From: Corynebacterium humireducens NBRC 106098 = DSM 45392
Lineage (GTDB): Bacteria; Actinomycetota; Actinomycetes; Mycobacteriales; Mycobacteriaceae
Assembly: GCF_000819445.1 (NCBI RefSeq)
Contig: NZ_CP005286.1
Span: 868,001-932,000 of the forward strand
Direction: 5' to 3'
Length of the DNA: 64,000 nucleotides
Below the pieces are notes generated by a model, which was given only the letters and a program-made list of their open reading frames with translations, was not told where the DNA came from and did no database searches. Within the stretch, counting starts at the first letter, position 1. Each line of letters begins with the position of its first letter. The position numbers and the translations under genes are program-made. Shown here in pieces: positions 52,003-59,486 of this stretch.

Positions 52003-52035
52003 CATCATGCCCTCTCACCAACCCAGGCCGGTTTA
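52003..52035 (-). repeat. 33-bp inverted repeat, right copy
   Basis: The reverse complement of 49178-49210 with one mismatch. It directly abuts the right end of the IS3-family element and then the truncated ORF at 52036. The pair bounds a 2.86-kb block. Confidence 0.85.
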
Positions 52036-52137
52036 GGGCGGTACTTCTCCATGGATGCGCAGTTCCGGATCAACCTGCAGTCGCATTATGACCTTGAGGT
52101 GGTGGGGGATCCCCAGGGGATGCTCTTGACGGCTTGA
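52036..52137 (+). pseudogene. 3' remnant of an unidentified gene
   Basis: The frame continues from the repeat and reads RYFSMDAQFRINLQSHYDLE then VVGDPQGMLLTA to TGA at 52135-52137. No ribosome binding site or plausible start. It looks like the last about 33 codons of a gene interrupted by the IS nest. Not recognised; not the missing parts of DUF499 or the ISL3 transposase. The following 89 bp hold the ytoQ promoter region. Confidence 0.45.
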
Positions 52138-52226
52138 CGCCGCTGGAATCTGTATGACGTCAGGGATGTGGCCCCATTGGGTATGGTGCAGCGGTGTAGA
52201 TCCCAATCAGCTATGAGGAACATGAG

Positions 52227-52667
52227 ATGACTTTCAACGTTTACCTGTCCGGCGAGATCCACACCGACTGGCGTGAGGAGATCCAGCGCGGCGCCGAGGC
52301 CGCGGGACTGGACGTCGTGTTCACCGCTCCGGTCACCGATCACCCGGCCAGCGACGCCGCCGGCGACCACCTGGGGGAGACGGAGAGCAAGTTCTGGCGT
52401 GACCACCAGTCCTCCAAGGTGAACTCCATCCGCACCCGCACGCTCATCGAGGCCGCAGACCTGGTCGTCGTGCGCTTCGGCAGCGAGTACAAGCAGTGGA
52501 ACGCCGCCTTCGACGCCGGCTACTGCGCCGCGCTGGGCAAGCCGTACGTCACGCTTCACGACGCCGACATCGTCCACCCCCTCAAGGAGGTCGACGCCGC
52601 TGCCCAGGCATGGTGCCAGACCACCGACCAGGTCGTCGAGACCCTGCGTTACGTGCTCAAGGCCTAG
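52227..52667 (+). CDS. ytoQ: YtoQ family protein (nucleoside 2-deoxyribosyltransferase-like fold)
   Basis: 146 residues beginning NVYLSGEIHTDWREEIQRGA, then VTDHPASDAAGD, KFWRDHQSSKVNSIRTRTLIEAADLVVVRFG (in parts) and KQWNAAFDAGYCAALGKPYVTLHD. The YLSGEIHTDWR start and FDAGYCAALGKP are the YtoQ signature. The fold resembles nucleoside deoxyribosyltransferases, but activity is unproven. ATG 52227 has a GAGGAAC-type site upstream. GC returns to the chromosomal level here. Confidence 0.88.
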   Translation: MTFNVYLSGEIHTDWREEIQRGAEAAGLDVVFTAPVTDHPASDAAGDHLGETESKFWRDHQSSKVNSIRTRTLIEAADLVVVRFGSEYKQWNAAFDAGYCAALGKPYVTLHDADIVHPLKEVDAAAQAWCQTTDQVVETLRYVLKA

Positions 52668-52742
52668 GGACTCCACAGCGACGCCGCCCGTCTGGGGTTA
52701 GGGGCGGTGATGATGCTGACCATGCCGGAAAGGGAGCTGTCT

Positions 52743-53540
52743 GTGGCGTCACCCGAGAACATTCTTCTCCACCTGCCCGCCGAGGAGGAAGCGCAGGTAC
52801 GGCAGATCTACGCGGAGCTTGAGGCGCGGGGGTTCCCGCCCCAGCAGCAGACGCCGCACATCACGGTCACGTTCGCCCCGCATATGCCGGAGGAGCCGAT
52901 CGCGCTGGCTTCCGAACTCCTTCCGTCGCTCATCCCCGCGCGTTTCCAGCGGGTGGGCACCGTCGTGTTCGGCACGAAGCGTAAGCAGACCGTGGCCTGG
53001 CTCCTGGAAACCGACGACGAGCTGGAGATCGCCGCCCGCCGTATCAGCGCGTGTAACCCGGTAGGTCGGGGTCCCCGCTGGACCCCGCACCTGACGATGG
53101 GCCTGCGCCTGCCCCGGGAGATCGTCCCCGACTACATCCGGGCGCTGGACGAGATCGCCTCCGCCCGGATGAAGGAGCTCACCGGAGCACGCGCCGCGCT
53201 GTGGAGGCCGCGCCTCGGCCACCTGACCATCCTGGCAGGGGAAGGCTTCGGCAGCCGCGAAGTGCGCGTCACCGGAAAGTTGATCTGTGCGACCCCGGCC
53301 GAGGCTGAGATCGTGGAACACCACCTGCCGCGGCATGTCGAGCTGACCCGGGCTGAACCGGGGTGCCTGCACTTCGAGGTTCTCCCGACGGCCGGCGGAC
53401 TGGTGTGGAACGTGCACGAGCACTTTGCTGACGAGGTTGCTTTCGGCGCGCACCGACGCCGGGTGGCCGACAGTGAGTGGGGCCAGGTGACCGCAGGGAT
53501 CGAACGCAGTTACACGGTGGAGAAGTCATCCGGGTTCTAG
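52743..53540 (+). CDS. 2H phosphoesterase (2'-5' RNA ligase-like) fused to an ABM monooxygenase-like domain
   Basis: 265 residues. The N-terminal about 175 residues form a two-histidine phosphoesterase: PQQQTPHITVTFAP (HxT/S 1) and RWTPHLTMGLRLP (HxT 2). The C-terminal about 85 residues (GKLICATPAEAEIVEHHLPRHVELTRAEPGCLHFEV in parts; EHFADEVAFGAHRRRVADS) read as an antibiotic-biosynthesis-monooxygenase (ABM, ferredoxin-like) domain. The fusion is unusual. GTG 52743 is preceded by AAGGGAG; an upstream in-frame GTG (52707) has no such site. Substrates unknown. Confidence 0.75.
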   Translation: MASPENILLHLPAEEEAQVRQIYAELEARGFPPQQQTPHITVTFAPHMPEEPIALASELLPSLIPARFQRVGTVVFGTKRKQTVAWLLETDDELEIAARRISACNPVGRGPRWTPHLTMGLRLPREIVPDYIRALDEIASARMKELTGARAALWRPRLGHLTILAGEGFGSREVRVTGKLICATPAEAEIVEHHLPRHVELTRAEPGCLHFEVLPTAGGLVWNVHEHFADEVAFGAHRRRVADSEWGQVTAGIERSYTVEKSSGF

Positions 53541-53691
53541 AGGTCCGGTAGGGCCTTTCCTGGCGGCCGATCCGGGGGAGGGCTGCTTCATTCCACGTGG
53601 TCAAGGACGGGTTGCCCGCCTGAGGCCGCTGCCGTCGGGGATGACCAGATGCAGGCAGCCAGGACCGGCTGTCACCGGACGGCCCTGCACA

Positions 53692-54069
53692 TTATCCGGA
53701 GGAGGCCTCGAGCCAGGAGTTCAGGGAGTCGGTCTCCTCCCACAACTCATACAGTTCGGAGTGCTCACCGTCGGACAGCGCGAGTTCCTGTTGCTGCCGG
53801 ATCCACGAGATCCGTTCGGGGGTGAGTTGAGCCGCGAATGCGGCGAGGTCCGCTTCGTCCAGGGGGTTGTCCGGTGCCCCCGGATCCTGGTTGATGATCC
53901 GTACCAGGGCGGCGAGCGCCACGGCCATCTGCCCGGCGTCGATCTCGAGGTAGTCCTCGTCCTCGAAAGCCGAGGTAAACGACTCGAGAGAGAAGTCGCC
54001 CATTCTGATCTCCGCGAGGAGATCCAGTGCACCGTCGTTGTCGAAAGGTCCTATGTCCCAAGCTCCCAT
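53692..54069 (-). CDS. DUF4259 family protein
   Basis: 125 residues, acidic. The start MGAWDIGPFDNDGALDLLAE is the DUF4259 signature (GxWGxGPFDNDxAxD). Helical body with NPLDEADLAAFAAQLTPERI. Function unknown. ATG 54069 is 7 nt after TAGGGT on the minus strand, so the mRNA is probably leaderless; an upstream GTG (54078) would add three residues. The 150 bp between this gene and the 2H-ABM gene contain nothing recognisable. Confidence 0.85.
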   Translation of the reverse strand: MGAWDIGPFDNDGALDLLAEIRMGDFSLESFTSAFEDEDYLEIDAGQMAVALAALVRIINQDPGAPDNPLDEADLAAFAAQLTPERISWIRQQQELALSDGEHSELYELWEETDSLNSWLEASSG

Positions 54070-54184
54070 GCCTGGCACCCTACAATCAGGGTCCGTGTGT
54101 CGCTGGGTGAACTTGTGGGGCTGCCGCTATCGGGGGTGACCAGGTGGCCACGCGCCGGTGTTGCGGCCGGAGGAGAACCCGGCC

Positions 54185-54586
54185 CTACTCCGCGAATGCG
54201 AAGTTGTTCGGGTCGGCCGGGTCAATGGCGACGTTGTGCCGGCTGCCGGGGGCATACATGTCGGCAGTGTTCCGCGGCATCATGATCCGCGTGGTGGCGA
54301 GGTAAGGCTCCCGGCCGGGCAGGGTCATGTCGATCTCGATGTCGGCCCAGTCGACGCCGCCGGCCTTCTCACCGGTGGGGGAGACCGACCTGATGACACC
54401 GACTCCACGGATGCCCACCTGCTGCAGGCGCTGCAGTTCCCGGCCGTATTCCTGCAGGGCGTTGTGGTCGTCGAGGATGCCGAGCGGGTTCGCGGCGATG
54501 TCCTGGGCGCTCTGCACCGCGCCGTCGAATCCTCTCTTGAGGTTGTCGCGGGTGAATGCCTGCTTGAACTGGTCGAAGAGTCCCAT
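54185..54586 (-). CDS. conserved hypothetical protein (133 aa)
   Basis: Starts MGLFDQFKQAFTRDNLKRGF after AAGGAG. Helical N-terminus, then a beta-rich part (GVGVIRSVSPTGEKAGGVDW ADIEIDMTLPGREPYLATTR, read across) resembling an SHOCT-associated or DUF3592-like small beta domain in which a dye-like RxxxxTGxxxxG pattern recurs. No membrane helix. I cannot assign a family. It stands alone. Confidence 0.6.
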   Translation of the reverse strand: MGLFDQFKQAFTRDNLKRGFDGAVQSAQDIAANPLGILDDHNALQEYGRELQRLQQVGIRGVGVIRSVSPTGEKAGGVDWADIEIDMTLPGREPYLATTRIMMPRNTADMYAPGSRHNVAIDPADPNNFAFAE

Positions 54587-54745
54587 GTCTGCTCCTTGTG
54601 GTGAGTGGTGTCGGCGCGTTCCGACAGACCTCACGCTAGGGGCGGGGTGCGGCTACCGCTCACGGGTTCCGGCAGGGGCGCGGGCGGCAAAAACGTACCT
54701 TTAAGGCCCTCCCACAGCATCGGCAATGGGGCTTCGCGGCATCCT

Positions 54746-55426
54746 TTAGCGCCTGAACACCAGCAGCGCGTCCCGTGTCAGGTCGTGGGGCAGCCGGTCC
54801 CACTCGATCTCGACGACCGCGACGCGCGTGAGGTGCTCGTCGAGTACACGCGCGCAGTCGTCGATGAGCGGGGTGTGGTCGCCCTCGTGGAGGATGTCGG
54901 CGACGTTCCACACGAGGTGGCCACCGGGGGCCAGAAGGCGCGCGCACTCCTGCGCCACGGTCCCGAGTTCCCGCAGGTAGCGCGCGTAGTCGCCACCGGT
55001 CTCCTCGTAGGCGGTGAGGGGGTCGGCCTCGTGGTGGGTGACGGTCATGTAGGGCGGGGAACTGAGGATGAGGGTGACGGCGGCGTCGAGAAGCGGGAGG
55101 AGCTCCCCGAGGCGGCGGGCATCCCCGGGGATGATGTGCGCGGCGGGGACGTGGCGGTGGATGTGGGCGACCCGTTCCGGGAGCAGTTCGACGCCGAGGG
55201 CCCGGCGGTCCATGTGTACCGCACGTCCGAGTGTCGTGCCGAAGCCGGCGAAGGGGTCGAACACGAGGTCACCGGGGCTGCTGCAGCGGCTGATCACGTG
55301 GTCGACGATCGCGGGGAGCATGTGGACGTCCTCCTCCGCGCCGGGCGGACGGTGCGCCAGGAAGGTGTCGTGAGAGGCGAACAGTCGCGCATCCACGGGG
55401 TTGCCCGGTGTCCCTGATCTTCTCAT
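54746..55426 (-). CDS. orphan SAM-dependent DNA (or RNA) methyltransferase
   Basis: 226 residues. The SAM motif FDPFAGFGTTLGRAVHMDRRALG comes before the catalytic motif LILSSPPYMTVTH (SPPY), then LLAPGGHLVWNVADI and a C-terminal HDLTRDALLVFRR. SPPY suggests N4-cytosine or N6-adenine methylation; the order FxGxG then PPY is permuted relative to beta-class enzymes and also occurs in TRM11-like RNA methylases. No restriction endonuclease or specificity subunit lies nearby. Divergent from the SulP gene. Confidence 0.78.
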   Translation of the reverse strand: MRRSGTPGNPVDARLFASHDTFLAHRPPGAEEDVHMLPAIVDHVISRCSSPGDLVFDPFAGFGTTLGRAVHMDRRALGVELLPERVAHIHRHVPAAHIIPGDARRLGELLPLLDAAVTLILSSPPYMTVTHHEADPLTAYEETGGDYARYLRELGTVAQECARLLAPGGHLVWNVADILHEGDHTPLIDDCARVLDEHLTRVAVVEIEWDRLPHDLTRDALLVFRR

Positions 55427-55496
55427 GACGGCAGCTTAACCGGGGGCGGGCCCGGCCCGGACACCGACTGCCGCCGTGCAGAGTACCGTGATGGTT

Positions 55497-57245
55497 ATGA
55501 CCAGTGAGAGGCCATTGTGGGAGCGTTTCCTCCCCGGGGTGGGCGCACTCAAACGCTATGAGCGTGCCTGGCTCGGCGGAGACATTGTCGCGGGTATCAC
55601 CGTGGCGGCGTACCTGGTGCCGCAGGTCATGGCCTATGCGGTGATCGCCGGGTTGCCGGCGGTCGTCGGGCTGTGGGCGGTGCTGGCGCCGATGTTCATC
55701 TATTTCTTCCTCGGCACGTCACGGAAGCTGTCGATCGGACCGGAGTCGACCACGGCGCTGATGACGGCGGCCGGTGTCGGTGCCCTCCTGTCGGCGGCCG
55801 GCGGTCCGGAGTACTACGCCGAGGTCGCGGCGCTGTTAGCGATCGCCGTCGGAGTGGTCTGCATCGTGGGATTCCTGGCGCGGCTGGGATTCCTCACGAC
55901 GCTGCTGTCGCGTCCGGTGCTCATCGGCTACCTCATCGGCATCGCGCTGCTGATGATCGTGAGCCAGCTGGGCAAGGTGACCAAGCTGCACGTCGACGGG
56001 GACAGCACGTGGCGGGAGGTGCTCGACTTCCTGGGGAAGCTGGAGTACGTGCACTGGCCGACGCTGGCGCTCTCCGCCGTCGTCCTGGTCATGCTCTACG
56101 TGGTGGCCTGGATCGCGCCGAAACTGCCCGGTTCGCTGATGGTGCTGCTCGTCGCGGCGGCCGTCGTGCAGATCTTCAACCTCCGTGCCTACGGTCTGGC
56201 GGTCATCGGTGAGGTGCCGCGGGGGCTGCCGGAGTTCCGCGTCCCCGACCTCGGGACGGTCGACGTCTGGACGATGCTGCCGTATGCGGTGGGCATCGCC
56301 ATCGTCGGCTTCTCCGACAACATCCTCACCGGCCGTGCCTTCGCGTCCGGCAGGGGAGAGGTCATCGATTCCAACCAGGAACTCCTGGCGCTCGGTGCCG
56401 CTAACCTGGCGAACGGCTTCTTCCAGGGTTTCCCGGTGTCCTCCTCCGGCTCGCGCACCGTCCTCGGTGACGCCGCCGGCGCCCGCACCCAGGTCCATTC
56501 GCTGGTGGTCATCGTCATGGTCGTCATGGTCCTCATGTTCGCCGGCCCGGTCCTGGAGTCCTTCCCGACGGCCGCGCTGGGTGCCCTGGTCATCTACGCG
56601 GCCACCCGGCTCATCGACATCCCCGAGATCATCCGCATCGCCCGTTTCCGCAGGAGCGAGCTGGTGATCACCCTCGCCACCGCGGCCGCCGTGGTCATCT
56701 TCGGCGTGCTCGGCGGCATCGGTTTCGCCATCGCCCTGTCGATCCTCGACCTCCTGCGCCGCATCACCCGCCCCTACGCGGACGTCCTCGGCTACGCGCC
56801 GGGCGTGCCTGGCATGCACAGCCTCGACGACTACGAGGATGCACGCCCCGTCGACGGCCTCCTGGTGTTCCGTTACGACGCCCCCATCTTCTTCGCCAAC
56901 GCCGACGGCTTCGTGCAGCACGCGATGAGGGCCGTCGAGGAGTCGGAGACGCCGGTGCAGTGGTTCCTCCTCAACGCGGAGGCCAACACCGAGATCGATC
57001 TCACGGCCGTCGACGCCCTCGACGAACTGCGTGCCAAGTTGGAGCGGCGCGGCATCAAGTTCGCGATGGCGCGCGTGAAGCAGGACCTCTACCGACGCCT
57101 CGAGCCCACCGGCTTCATCGACCACGTCGGCCGGGACTACATTTTCGAGACGCTGCCCACCGGGGTGCGGGCCTACGCCAACCGCTACCAGGCCCGGCAC
57201 GGACGCTGGCCGGACGGGGTGCCGCGCGAGGTGGTCGAGCCCTGA
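55497..57245 (+). CDS. SulP (SLC26A) family anion transporter with STAS domain
   Basis: 582 residues: a transmembrane domain (about 20-430, GITVAAYLVPQVMAYAVIAGLPAVVGLWAVLAPMFIYFFLGTSRKLSIGPES in parts, plus FPVSSSGSRTVLGDAAGARTQ) and a C-terminal cytoplasmic STAS domain (about 455-560, VDGLLVFRYDAPIFFANADGF, LNAEANTEIDLTAVDALDEL). It transports sulfate, bicarbonate or organic anions. ATG 55497 lies 7 nt after TACCGT, a leaderless start. Adjacency to metY hints at sulfate, not proven. Confidence 0.92.
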   Translation: MTSERPLWERFLPGVGALKRYERAWLGGDIVAGITVAAYLVPQVMAYAVIAGLPAVVGLWAVLAPMFIYFFLGTSRKLSIGPESTTALMTAAGVGALLSAAGGPEYYAEVAALLAIAVGVVCIVGFLARLGFLTTLLSRPVLIGYLIGIALLMIVSQLGKVTKLHVDGDSTWREVLDFLGKLEYVHWPTLALSAVVLVMLYVVAWIAPKLPGSLMVLLVAAAVVQIFNLRAYGLAVIGEVPRGLPEFRVPDLGTVDVWTMLPYAVGIAIVGFSDNILTGRAFASGRGEVIDSNQELLALGAANLANGFFQGFPVSSSGSRTVLGDAAGARTQVHSLVVIVMVVMVLMFAGPVLESFPTAALGALVIYAATRLIDIPEIIRIARFRRSELVITLATAAAVVIFGVLGGIGFAIALSILDLLRRITRPYADVLGYAPGVPGMHSLDDYEDARPVDGLLVFRYDAPIFFANADGFVQHAMRAVEESETPVQWFLLNAEANTEIDLTAVDALDELRAKLERRGIKFAMARVKQDLYRRLEPTGFIDHVGRDYIFETLPTGVRAYANRYQARHGRWPDGVPREVVEP

Positions 57246-57333
57246 CGCGGACGGGGTGGACCCCGAGCTCATGCCCGCGGCGGGTACATTTGCATTCAGG
57301 TATTCCGTCGCCCCGAAAGGTGTCTGCATCACC

Positions 57334-58605
57334 ATGCACAACCAGACCAAGCTCATCCACTCCGGCTATGTCCCGGGCAACAAGGACCCCCGACAGGTGC
57401 CGATCGTGCAGTCCACGACCTACACCTTCGACTCCTCCGAGGACATCGCGGCGGTGTTCGATGAGCCGACCCACGCGCTGATCTACTCCCGCTTCGCCAA
57501 CCCGACCGTCATGGCGGTGGAGACGAAGATCGCCGAGCTGGAGGGCGGTGCCGCGGCGATGGCGACCTCCTCCGGCCAGGCCGCGACCGCGCTGTCGATC
57601 ATGAACGTCTGCTCGGCGGGTGACTCCTTCGTGGCCTCCTCCGAGATCTACGGCGGCACCCTCAACCTCTTCCACACGACGCTCAAGCGTTTCGGCATCG
57701 AGGTCATCTACGTCGACCAGGACGCCTCCGAGGAGGAGATCGCCGCCGCCTTCAAGCCGAACACGAAGGCACTGTTCGGTGAGACCATCGGCAACCCGGC
57801 GATGAGCGTGCTGGACATCGAGAAGTTCGCCCGCATCGCCCACGGTCAGGGCGTGCCGCTCATCGTCGACTCCACCTTCGCCACCCCGATGCTGTGCCGC
57901 CCCATCGAGCACGGCGCCGACGTGGTCATCCACTCCACCTCCAAGTACATGGACGGCCACGCGCTGCAGGTCGGCGGCATGATCGTCGACGCCGGCACCT
58001 TCGACTACACCAACGGCAAGTTCCCGGGCTTCACCGAGCCGGACGAGTCCTACCACGGCGTCGTGTACACCAAGGACTACGCCGTTGCCCCCTTCATCAT
58101 CAAGGCCCGCATGCAGCTGCAGCGTGATTTCGGCGCCTACCCGTCCGCGCACTCCGCCTTCATGCTCAACCACTCCCTCGAGAGCCTCGACGTGCGCATG
58201 CAGCGCCACTGCGAGAACGCACAGAGGGTCGCCGAGTACCTCGAGGGCCGCAAGGACGTGCTTGTCGACGTCCGCTACCCCGGACTCGACTCCTCCCCGT
58301 ACCGCGAGCTGGCGAAGAAGTACCTCAGCGGCAACTCCGGCGTGCTGTGCATCGACATCAAGGGGGGCCGCGAGGCCGGCGTGAAGTTCATGGACGCCCT
58401 CGAGCTGGTCACCCGCCAGGTGCACGTCGCCGACGCCCGTTCCTGCGTGCTGCACCCGGCGTCGACCACGCACCGCCAGGTGCCGGACGAGCAGCTGCCG
58501 TCCGTCGGCATCACCCCGGGTCTGGTGCGCATCTCCGTCGGCCTGGAGAACGTCGACGACATCATCGCCGACATCGAGCAGGCCCTGGAGAAGTCCCAGG
58601 CCTAA
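57334..58605 (+). CDS. metY: O-acetylhomoserine sulfhydrylase
   Basis: 423 residues of the Cys/Met-metabolism PLP family. YSRFANPTVMAVETKIAELEGG, TSSGQAATALSIM, the PLP lysine in HSTSKYMDGHALQVGG, and LVRISVGLENVDDIIADI are present. It joins O-acetylhomoserine with sulfide to give homocysteine, the direct sulfhydrylation route of corynebacteria. The long internal YTNGKFPGFTEPDESYHGV insert favours MetY over cystathionine synthase. ATG 57334 follows GAAAGG. No TAGAC-N6-GTCTA McbR site was seen upstream. A perfect 13-bp terminator follows. Confidence 0.9.
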   Translation: MHNQTKLIHSGYVPGNKDPRQVPIVQSTTYTFDSSEDIAAVFDEPTHALIYSRFANPTVMAVETKIAELEGGAAAMATSSGQAATALSIMNVCSAGDSFVASSEIYGGTLNLFHTTLKRFGIEVIYVDQDASEEEIAAAFKPNTKALFGETIGNPAMSVLDIEKFARIAHGQGVPLIVDSTFATPMLCRPIEHGADVVIHSTSKYMDGHALQVGGMIVDAGTFDYTNGKFPGFTEPDESYHGVVYTKDYAVAPFIIKARMQLQRDFGAYPSAHSAFMLNHSLESLDVRMQRHCENAQRVAEYLEGRKDVLVDVRYPGLDSSPYRELAKKYLSGNSGVLCIDIKGGREAGVKFMDALELVTRQVHVADARSCVLHPASTTHRQVPDEQLPSVGITPGLVRISVGLENVDDIIADIEQALEKSQA

Positions 58606-58608
58606 GTT

Positions 58609-58622
58609 CGCTTATCGACGCC
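58609..58622 (-). repeat. dispersed motif, copy 2 (left arm of a 14-bp inverted repeat)
   Basis: CGCTTATCGACGCC, 3 nt after the metY stop, is the exact inverse of 58787-58800. It contains GGCGTCGATAAGC on the minus strand and extends to 16 bases (58610-58625) shared with the 24.5- and 61.0-kb copies. Confidence 0.75.
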
Positions 58623-58652
58623 GCCCCGGTCCCTCATGTGGGACCGGGGCGG
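58621..58652 (+). terminator. terminator of metY
   Basis: CCGCCCCGGTCCC and its exact complement with a TCATGT loop, followed by TGGCTTTC. A perfect 13-bp stem 16 nt after the stop codon. Confidence 0.8.
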
Positions 58653-58749
58653 TGGCTTTCGGGGGATGGCTGCACTTTCACCCCGACTGGGTGCGTGTCG
58701 ACAACGGGGTTTGGGGGACAGCGATGAGGGTATAAGTGCAGACACGGAG

Positions 58750-58783
58750 AAGGCCCGGACACTGTGGGAGGTGTCCGGGCCTT
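58750..58783 (-). terminator. terminator of the VKOR-like gene
   Basis: AAGGCCCGGACAC and its exact complement with an 8-nt loop, 24 nt past the stop of the minus-strand gene at 58807; the minus strand continues TCTCCGTGTC. A further 8-bp pair CTGCACTT (58670-58677) / AAGTGCAG (58734-58741) lies between the two terminators. Confidence 0.75.
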
Positions 58784-58786
58784 GGG

Positions 58787-58800
58787 GGCGTCGATAAGCG
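58787..58800 (+). repeat. dispersed motif, copy 3 (right arm of the 14-bp inverted repeat)
   Basis: GGCGTCGATAAGCG, 6 nt before the stop codon (in plus coordinates) of the VKOR-like gene; perfect inverse of 58609-58622. The two arms enclose both terminators. Confidence 0.75.
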
Positions 58801-58806
58801 GTGTCT

Positions 58807-59406
58807 CTAGAACTCCGGCAGCGGCAGAACAGTGAGGGAGAACATCGCGACGATGGCCATGACCAGCGGGATGGCGATCATGATCGGGGCGGCGATAGCC
58901 GGGTTGACGATCGGGGCGGTGCGTGCGCCGCCGATCTTCTTGACGGTCAGCTCAATGAAGAACAGCAGGGTGGTGGCTGCGGCGGAGACCATGCAGAACG
59001 GGCAGATCTCGCCGATGACGAACAGCTGCAGGTAGACGAAGACCGCGGAGAGGGCGACACCGATGGCGGTGACCGGCAGGAGCAGCTTCTCCAGCAGCTC
59101 GCTCTTGGTGAACAGCCACAGGGCGGAGGCCGCCATCATGCCGATGTAGTAGACCGCGCCGATGGTGGCCAGCGGGATCGGGCCGACGTAGGAGTAGTCA
59201 CTCATCATGACGGCCATGGGGCCGCGGGTGGGCACGCCCTCCGGGATCGGCAGGACCCAGAAGTGGATCGCGGAGAGGATGGCGCTGGCGGTCCAGCCCA
59301 TGACGGCGACACCGAAGAAGGTCCAGATGAGGACGTTCGCCGTGTTACGGGGCTTCTCGACGGGGGCGGTCGGGGTGGTGAGCTTGCTCAGAACGGAGGT
59401 CGTCAT
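58807..59406 (-). CDS. vitamin K epoxide reductase (VKOR) family membrane protein
   Basis: 199 residues with five hydrophobic helices. The active-site CPFC lies in QLFVIGEICPFCMVSAAATT (about 147-150), and the upstream SDYSYVGPIPLATIGAVYYI follows the VKOR S.Y..V.G.P.A..G..YY pattern. Bacterial VKOR reoxidises DsbA-like thiol oxidoreductases. The usual pair of loop cysteines is not seen, so the mechanism may differ. No DsbA lies beside it. The promoter has a CsoR-type copper operator, implying copper control. Confidence 0.82.
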   Translation of the reverse strand: MTTSVLSKLTTPTAPVEKPRNTANVLIWTFFGVAVMGWTASAILSAIHFWVLPIPEGVPTRGPMAVMMSDYSYVGPIPLATIGAVYYIGMMAASALWLFTKSELLEKLLLPVTAIGVALSAVFVYLQLFVIGEICPFCMVSAAATTLLFFIELTVKKIGGARTAPIVNPAIAAPIMIAIPLVMAIVAMFSLTVLPLPEF

Positions 59407-59446
59407 GTGACTTTCATTTTCCTTTGCTGTGATGAGAACAGCCACA

Positions 59447-59475
59447 AAGATACCCCGGGGGGTATATTCCGTCAA
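59447..59475 (-). promoter_or_regulatory. VKOR promoter with CsoR/RicR-type copper operator in the spacer
   Basis: On the minus strand, -35 TTGACG (59470-59475) and -10 TATCTT (59447-59452) are separated by exactly 17 nt. The palindrome ATACCCCGGGGGGTAT (59450-59465; 7-bp perfect arms, 2-bp centre) occupies the spacer and part of the -10. ATACCC...GGGTAT is the known operator form of copper-sensing CsoR-family repressors. Confidence 0.75.
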
Positions 59476-59486
59476 GTCGGATGGTG

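Larger units (their letters stand above)
49227..52004 (-). mobile_element. IS3-family element interrupted by an IS256-family element
   Basis: The ends TGGGCCCGACCCCC...GTAGACA (left, plus strand) and TGGGACCTGACCCC...GTAGACA (right, complement) are imperfect inverted repeats. Inside are orfA (51617-51931), the 5' half of orfB (51072-51620) and the 3' half of orfB (49265-49625). The split point is the IS256-family insertion at 49626-51076. Without it the element would be about 1.3 kb. Confidence 0.82.

Noticed and set aside
52051..52080. The remnant ORF contains FRINL, recalling the lost YchF end FRFNV, as if it were the displaced ychF 3' end.
   Set aside because: The reading frame continues well past this point with unrelated residues, and the DNA similarity is a few bases only.
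57246..57333. Search for a McbR operator (TAGAC-N6-GTCTA) before metY and near metP.
   Set aside because: No such palindrome is present in either upstream region; regulation is left open.
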